From contig NC_052351.1 in NCBI RefSeq assembly GCF_009727055.1, forward strand, positions 60,779,744 to 60,843,743: a DNA stretch of 64,000 bases, given 5' to 3'. The DNA comes from Benincasa hispida (lineage: Eukaryota > Streptophyta > Magnoliopsida > Cucurbitales > Cucurbitaceae). The position numbers and the translations under genes are program-made. Positions 60,001 to 64,000 of this stretch are shown in pieces. The notes under the pieces were generated by a model that was not told the DNA's origin, did not search any database, and was given only the letters and a program-made list of their open reading frames with translations. Numbering within the stretch: the stretch's first letter is position 1; every line of letters begins with the position of its first letter.

Positions 60001-60335
60001 AATATTAGGAACAACATATACTTTATCTAATACCATATATTGTTGCATGTTTAAAAATAACTTGAGCCTGCCTACACAACAACTGAAATGACTTCTCTAG
60101 TATTAACTCCTAGAATCGTCTTTCCAGCTTCCAATTGTCTCAAGTTATTAAAACCTTGAGAGGAAGAACAAACATGGTTAGTGGCCTCTGGATCAATTAT
60201 CCAGGTAGAATCATCATTCTCCACCAAGCACATTTCCAAAACAAGCAAATCAAATTTACTGTCAATGGATTTTTTCCTTTCAAGAAGAGTAGTGGAATCA
60301 GCTTCAAACCCCTTACTCCAATTTTTTATCTGAGG
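57006..60335 (-). pseudogene. Ty1/copia pol remnant of element G, minus strand
   Basis: In coding order from the right: protease with a broken motif (WIIDPEATNHVCSS, where DSGA is expected, near 60210), VYVVPNIKRNLIS, pre-integrase HLWHLRLGHINLNRIERLV (59689-59889), zinc-binding VCESCLEGKM, integrase MTKRPFTGKGYRAKETLELI and YEYFISFIDDCSRYGYLYLI (59371-59646), decayed integrase C-terminus to about 58900, RT with GYTQVEGVDYKETFS (58269-58466), a one-base deletion inside the YVDD box near 58095, MKDLSEVQFVSGIQ, then RNase H with SIMEAEYVVAYETIEEAVWL and FYYDNSGVMENLKEPRSHKR (57246-57533) and VIVMKIASVHNVADPFMKAL (57000-57239). Gag, the leader and the PBS are missing: the right edge jumps directly into LTR sequence. 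Inactive. Confidence 0.9.
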
Positions 60336-61215
60336 TTAAACCTCTATGATATTAATCATATTCACATTAATTGAATCATATTGAATGTCATTCATTGAAT
60401 GATATTGAATTACTTATTTTTATTAGAGGTCAGACCTTCTTTTATATGAATGTCATTCATTGAATCATATTGAATTACTTATCTCTCTCATTAAACTATA
60501 TAATGTATCAATATACATTATACTTTATAATAATGTATCACATATATTATATTAATTGTATCTCATCCAATTAATTCCTTTTAATTAATTTTACAATTCA
60601 ACTTAAATCAAAATTAATTCGATTCTCATTAGTCCTTGTTGAACTAACAAGTAGATCTTATGGACCTACAAATTGAAGCTTCAATGATATGAGATTAATC
60701 AATAATTAACTATCAGTCACTTCACTAAAGACCAACAACTGCACTCTTTGCACTGTAGATATATTTATGTGTCCATTGGATATAACCAATCAATAATGTG
60801 TTGACCCTTCATAAATTGCTCGTAAGTACAACTGGGTCAAAATTATCGTTTACCCCTATAGTTACATCTAGCTTCTTAAATACCACTAATCCTTCAATTA
60901 AACATTTAGTCATAGTCCTACTATAACTAGACCTCTCTCACCTATGAGAGGGTGAGGATCCTCATTGTTTAAAATCCGGAATCAACCCTTAAGGAAGTAA
61001 TTCATCTACTTACCCTAATAAAAGGAAGGAGGGAATTTCATCTTGTGTAGTTGAGTTCCTAGCTCCCCACTCAAATGAATCTCCAAAATGGTAGGCATAT
61101 TGAGTCCAAAAATCTTGCCACTCCCACCCATGCAAAGAAAATGACTGCCTTCATAGGCAAGAGTTTGCAACTCACTTAGGATCAAAGTCAAGTCACCTAT
61201 GGTCAATTTAGTGAA
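60336..61215 (-). repeat. LTR fragment next to element G, minus strand
   Basis: Starts in the AT-rich block and runs through the core landmarks (GTAGATATATTTATGTGTCC, TGCTCGTAAGTACAACTGGG, AAGGAAGGAGGGAATTTCAT) to GTGAAATGTAAGTCTCTTTA, where it breaks. It contains a local direct duplication around 60386-60485. It may be the residue of element G's 5' LTR, with its U5 end deleted together with gag. Confidence 0.7.
60386..60485 (-). repeat. Local direct duplication in LTR
   Basis: TGAATGTCATTCATTGAAT followed by (C/G)ATATTGAATTACTTAT occurs at about 60382 and again at about 60448, with a copied TTATTAGAGGTCAGACCTTC spacer region between. The AGGT(C/T)-AGACCT piece is itself palindromic. Confidence 0.65.
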
Positions 61216-61833
61216 ATGTAAGTCTCTTTAATCACATTATCCACCATCTGTTAACTGACGGGCACTCCATTAAAGACCGACAACTACACTCTTTACACTA
61301 CAGATATATTTATGTGCCCATTGGATATAACCAATCAATAGTACGATGATGCTTCACAAATCGCTCGTAAGTATAGCTGGGCCAAATTACCATTTTGCCC
61401 CTATAGTTACATCTAACTCCTTAAGTACCATTGATCCCTCTAATGAATAATAGATCATAGTCCCACTATGACTAAACCCTTCTCGGGCCAAGAGAGGGTG
61501 TGGCGCCACATTGTTCAAGACTCGGAATTAGCCCTTAAGGGAACAATTTATCTACTTACCCCTGCTTAGGGAAGGAGTGAATTCCATCTTGTGTAGCTGA
61601 GTTACCAGCTCCTTAATTAAACAAATCCCTAAAATGGTAGGCTTGTTGAGTCAGCATTCTGGCCACTCTCACCCATGTAAATCAAAGGACCACCCTCATA
61701 GCCAGGAGTTCACAACTTACTTAGGATTAAGGTCACTTACCTATGGTTATCCTAGTGAAATGAAAATCTCAATTATGAACGACGTTATATAACGAGACTA
61801 AACATTTCATGGTCCGGTCTTATACAAACTCTA
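61216..61833 (-). repeat. LTR core fragment, minus strand
   Basis: Begins ATCACATTATCCACCATCTG, repeating a part of the core already passed in the previous fragment, and continues to TCCGGTCTTATACAAACTCT at 61833. It is then cut by gypsy-like sequence. Both ends are truncated. Confidence 0.75.
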
Positions 61834-64000
61834 TCATACACTCTCTTAATTTACCCTCTAAAACCAAAAGAGGATATGACGGCAACAATTACCGACCTAC
61901 TTGCCAGCACCTACTGCCTAACTTAAGTAAACTTGTTTTAAACCTCAATATGCAAAACAACTTGGCAATAACACAACCATGAAGTTAACCAGCGTAAGAC
62001 TTAATTACAGTTCCAAAAATAAACATATGTCCAATGAAATAAAATGATAAGAATAAACATGAGTCCCAAACGAAAATAAGTTTCGTAAGTCCCAGACTCC
62101 TCCCCAAATATGTGTACATCAAAACAAACTTAACCTAAGCTTCTTCCTTGGATACCCGAACTTTGGGTGCAAGCTACAGTGGATTCAACCGCGAGGGAAC
62201 TGACTGCTACCTGGGAAAAAAGAAAACATTTGAAAACTGTGAGCTAGTTGCCCAGTGAGTTACTCATAGAAATACATTTCTTCTAAAGTCTTTCATATGC
62301 TTTAATGTAAATAAATAACATGTTGGAAAATAATCTCAAGCAACTTGCATAGTATCATACATTAATCATAGTGTTATAAACAATCATACTATCAAACCTT
62401 AGTTGAGAACGGGCATTGATAGCTTAAGCTCCCAATGTCCATTCATGGCCGTGAGACCCATACTTCAGTCCCATTATAAAGATTGTAGCCAGGAGACCCA
62501 TACTTCGGCCTCTCATAAAGAACTACCTACGTGCACGTGGAGTATACTAACTACCGTTAACACCTTAGGTACTTCCTCAGATACCTTCTATACCTTCGGT
62601 ACTCGGTATATTAGAAATGTAACATTCATAGGAAATTCGAGCATCATAAGCTTAGGCTTAGCACTTACTTAGCTTTCGCCCTAAGAGCATTATTACCATT
62701 CAACATGCATGCTTCACAATCATAAACCTGTAGTTGGAATACTCTTTCATACATTCTTAACATACGCTAGGATTAGTAAAACTCATTTAATAACTTAAAA
62801 CGTCATGCTTAGGAAATTCCATGAACTCTTTAAAACACAAGTATAAACTTTAGTTTCTTGGAAAATCCATGAACATTGGCATGAAATTCGTTTGGAACGC
62901 ATGTCCCTTATTGTGAATATATTTAAAAACATTTAGTCACTCACGGATTCTTAGGCTTGGTTCTTCCTAAGCTTTGTAGGCCTCCCCAATGGACGTAGCT
63001 CCTATATGTAAAAGAATAAGAGTTTTTTTTGTTACTTTAGCCTCCCTTTTGGGACTACTCTTTTAACCAAGCTCATACTTAGCAAGGGGTTGCCTAATCG
63101 TCCAACATTTTCTAGATTCAACTTCTAACGTAAATAACTTGAAAACTAGAACTCATTTTAGGAAGGTCCCTTTTCCAACATGTTCAGAATTTTGTTAAGA
63201 ATGTTACCTTCAAGTTTCAGCATGAAACTTCTTCTGGTTTAACTTGGGCCTTCAAATCTTTCACAAAAGCCCTAACCGTAACTCCCTGCTTGAACAAGGA
63301 TTCTAGGTTTAACTTCCAGAATATATAACTCAAACCCTAGACCTTTTCTTGCCAAAGTTCCTTCTACAAATTTAGTTGAAATGGTGTTCACCAATACCTT
63401 AAAGTTTTGGTTTGAAAATCCAAGTGGTTTAGTCTAGATCTACGTTTCTTCGTCGAGTCCCTGAAGAGCCTGAAAGTGAACCTTCGACTCTTCCTTCCTT
63501 CTCCAACCCTCTTTCCAGCTAGAACTCCCTTCCCAAGGCTCAAATTCAAAAACTAGACTCACATAGCTTTCCAATTGTACTAAGTTCGTCTACTCGAGCA
63601 AAACGTCCAAAACGAGCCCTTGAAGTTCTCTTCCCTTTTTATTCTACCGTCCAGCCCTTTGCATGAAATCTCATTAAGCCATCTGTCTGAGTAACTAAAA
63701 TAGAAGTTTAAAACTGAGCATTTAAAACTTAGCATTTCGAGCAACTCGATCCTCGCTGGGAAACTCAATGGAGAAAGGTTCTTACTCGATGAAAAATTTT
63801 GTGACTCTTTGTTAAATACTCGATGGGAAGGACTCGATACTCGACAGGAAACTCGATGCTGGGAGCTACTCGATGTACGCTCCTTACTCGATCACTCGTA
63901 CTCGACGTGCGACCCTTCTTCGCTTACCCTCAATGCTCGACCCCTTCCTCGATCACTTATACTCGGCGCTCAACAACATTTACTCGATGCTCGACCCTTC
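61834..64000 (-). mobile_element. Ty3/gypsy-like LTR or untranslated region, probably minus strand
   Basis: Noncoding, moderately GC-rich compared with its neighbours. It holds CCCAGTGAGTTACTCATAG (62252), two GAGACCCATACTTC(A/G) units (62455 and 62497) and CTACGTGCACGTGGAGTATA (62528), all resembling sequences near plant gypsy LTRs. From 63720 CTCGA-type repeats begin. No Gag or Pol motif was found, and no LTR end could be fixed; the element extends beyond the window. The frames at 62403-62672 and 63580-63768 carry no recognisable protein. Confidence 0.4.
63720..64000 (-). repeat. Degenerate ACTCGATGCTCGAC repeat array
   Basis: About a dozen ACTCGAT or GCTCGAC units in the last 280 bases (GAACTCGATCCTCGCTGGGA, TACTCGATGGGAAGGA, GAAACTCGATGCTGGGAG, TACTCGATCACTCGTACTCG and similar), spaced 10-30 bases apart. 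The array runs off the right end of the window. Confidence 0.75.

Noticed and set aside
62403..62672. Plus-strand frame of 89 residues
   Set aside because: It overlaps repeated noncoding units of a gypsy-like region and no domain is recognisable.
1..64000. A novel protein-coding system such as a defence island or biosynthetic cluster
   Set aside because: Outside the retroelement proteins and one cystatin gene, no convincing coding sequence was found. The unusual signals here are noncoding and tied to LTR elements.

Overview
This window is nuclear DNA of a flowering plant and is made almost entirely of old, nested LTR retrotransposons. Evidence: AT-rich composition, Ty1/copia and Ty3/gypsy Pol motifs, primer binding sites complementary to the 3' end of plant initiator tRNA-Met, polypurine tracts, long TG...CA LTRs with 5-bp target duplications, and one intron-containing plant gene. 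A eudicot is likely. The look of the dispersed repeats (the TGTTGGG...TGATGCCCTAAA LTR family and a GCTATATTTG-ended inverted repeat) suggests a cucurbit, but this is recollection, not a search.

Layout. 1-6004: a decayed copia element with a 261-bp 3' LTR, split by a 2-kb minus-strand LTR. 6005-12935: a second copia pol remnant and its long 3' LTR, which holds a solo LTR of a different family (10478-12481). 12936-17160: a leader-only derivative (LTR, PBS, 1.6 kb noncoding leader, LTR). 17170-23720: two minus-strand copia remnants with leaders and LTRs. 23722-28493: a gypsy remnant (zinc knuckles, PPT, LTR) with a solo LTR nested in the LTR. 28494-33967: six minus-strand LTR pieces stacked head to tail. 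33968-41700: a TE-poor island with the only intact host gene seen, a secreted phytocystatin (39779-40369, minus, two exons), plus MITE-like repeats. 41700-43084: a chimeric copia remnant. 43085-52549: a copia element with LTR, PBS, long leader, gag and pol, interrupted by an LTR and a gypsy LTR fragment. 52550-61833: minus-strand LTRs, a third solo LTR of the TGATAA family, and a decayed minus-strand copia pol. 61834-64000: sequence resembling a gypsy LTR or untranslated region, ending in degenerate CTCGA-type repeats.

No element is coding-competent: every gag-pol carries stops, frameshifts, deletions or insertions. The most interesting signals are noncoding: a short CTARACGAT motif iterated on the sense strand of both copia and gypsy LTRs; a terminal hairpin with compensatory changes in the TGATAA LTRs; an 11-bp perfect inverted repeat just upstream of the TATA-like tract in many copia LTRs; a paired motif in the copia leader; and a 5S-rRNA-like module in a gypsy LTR. 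I saw no bacterial-type system, CRISPR array, rRNA gene or tRNA gene.
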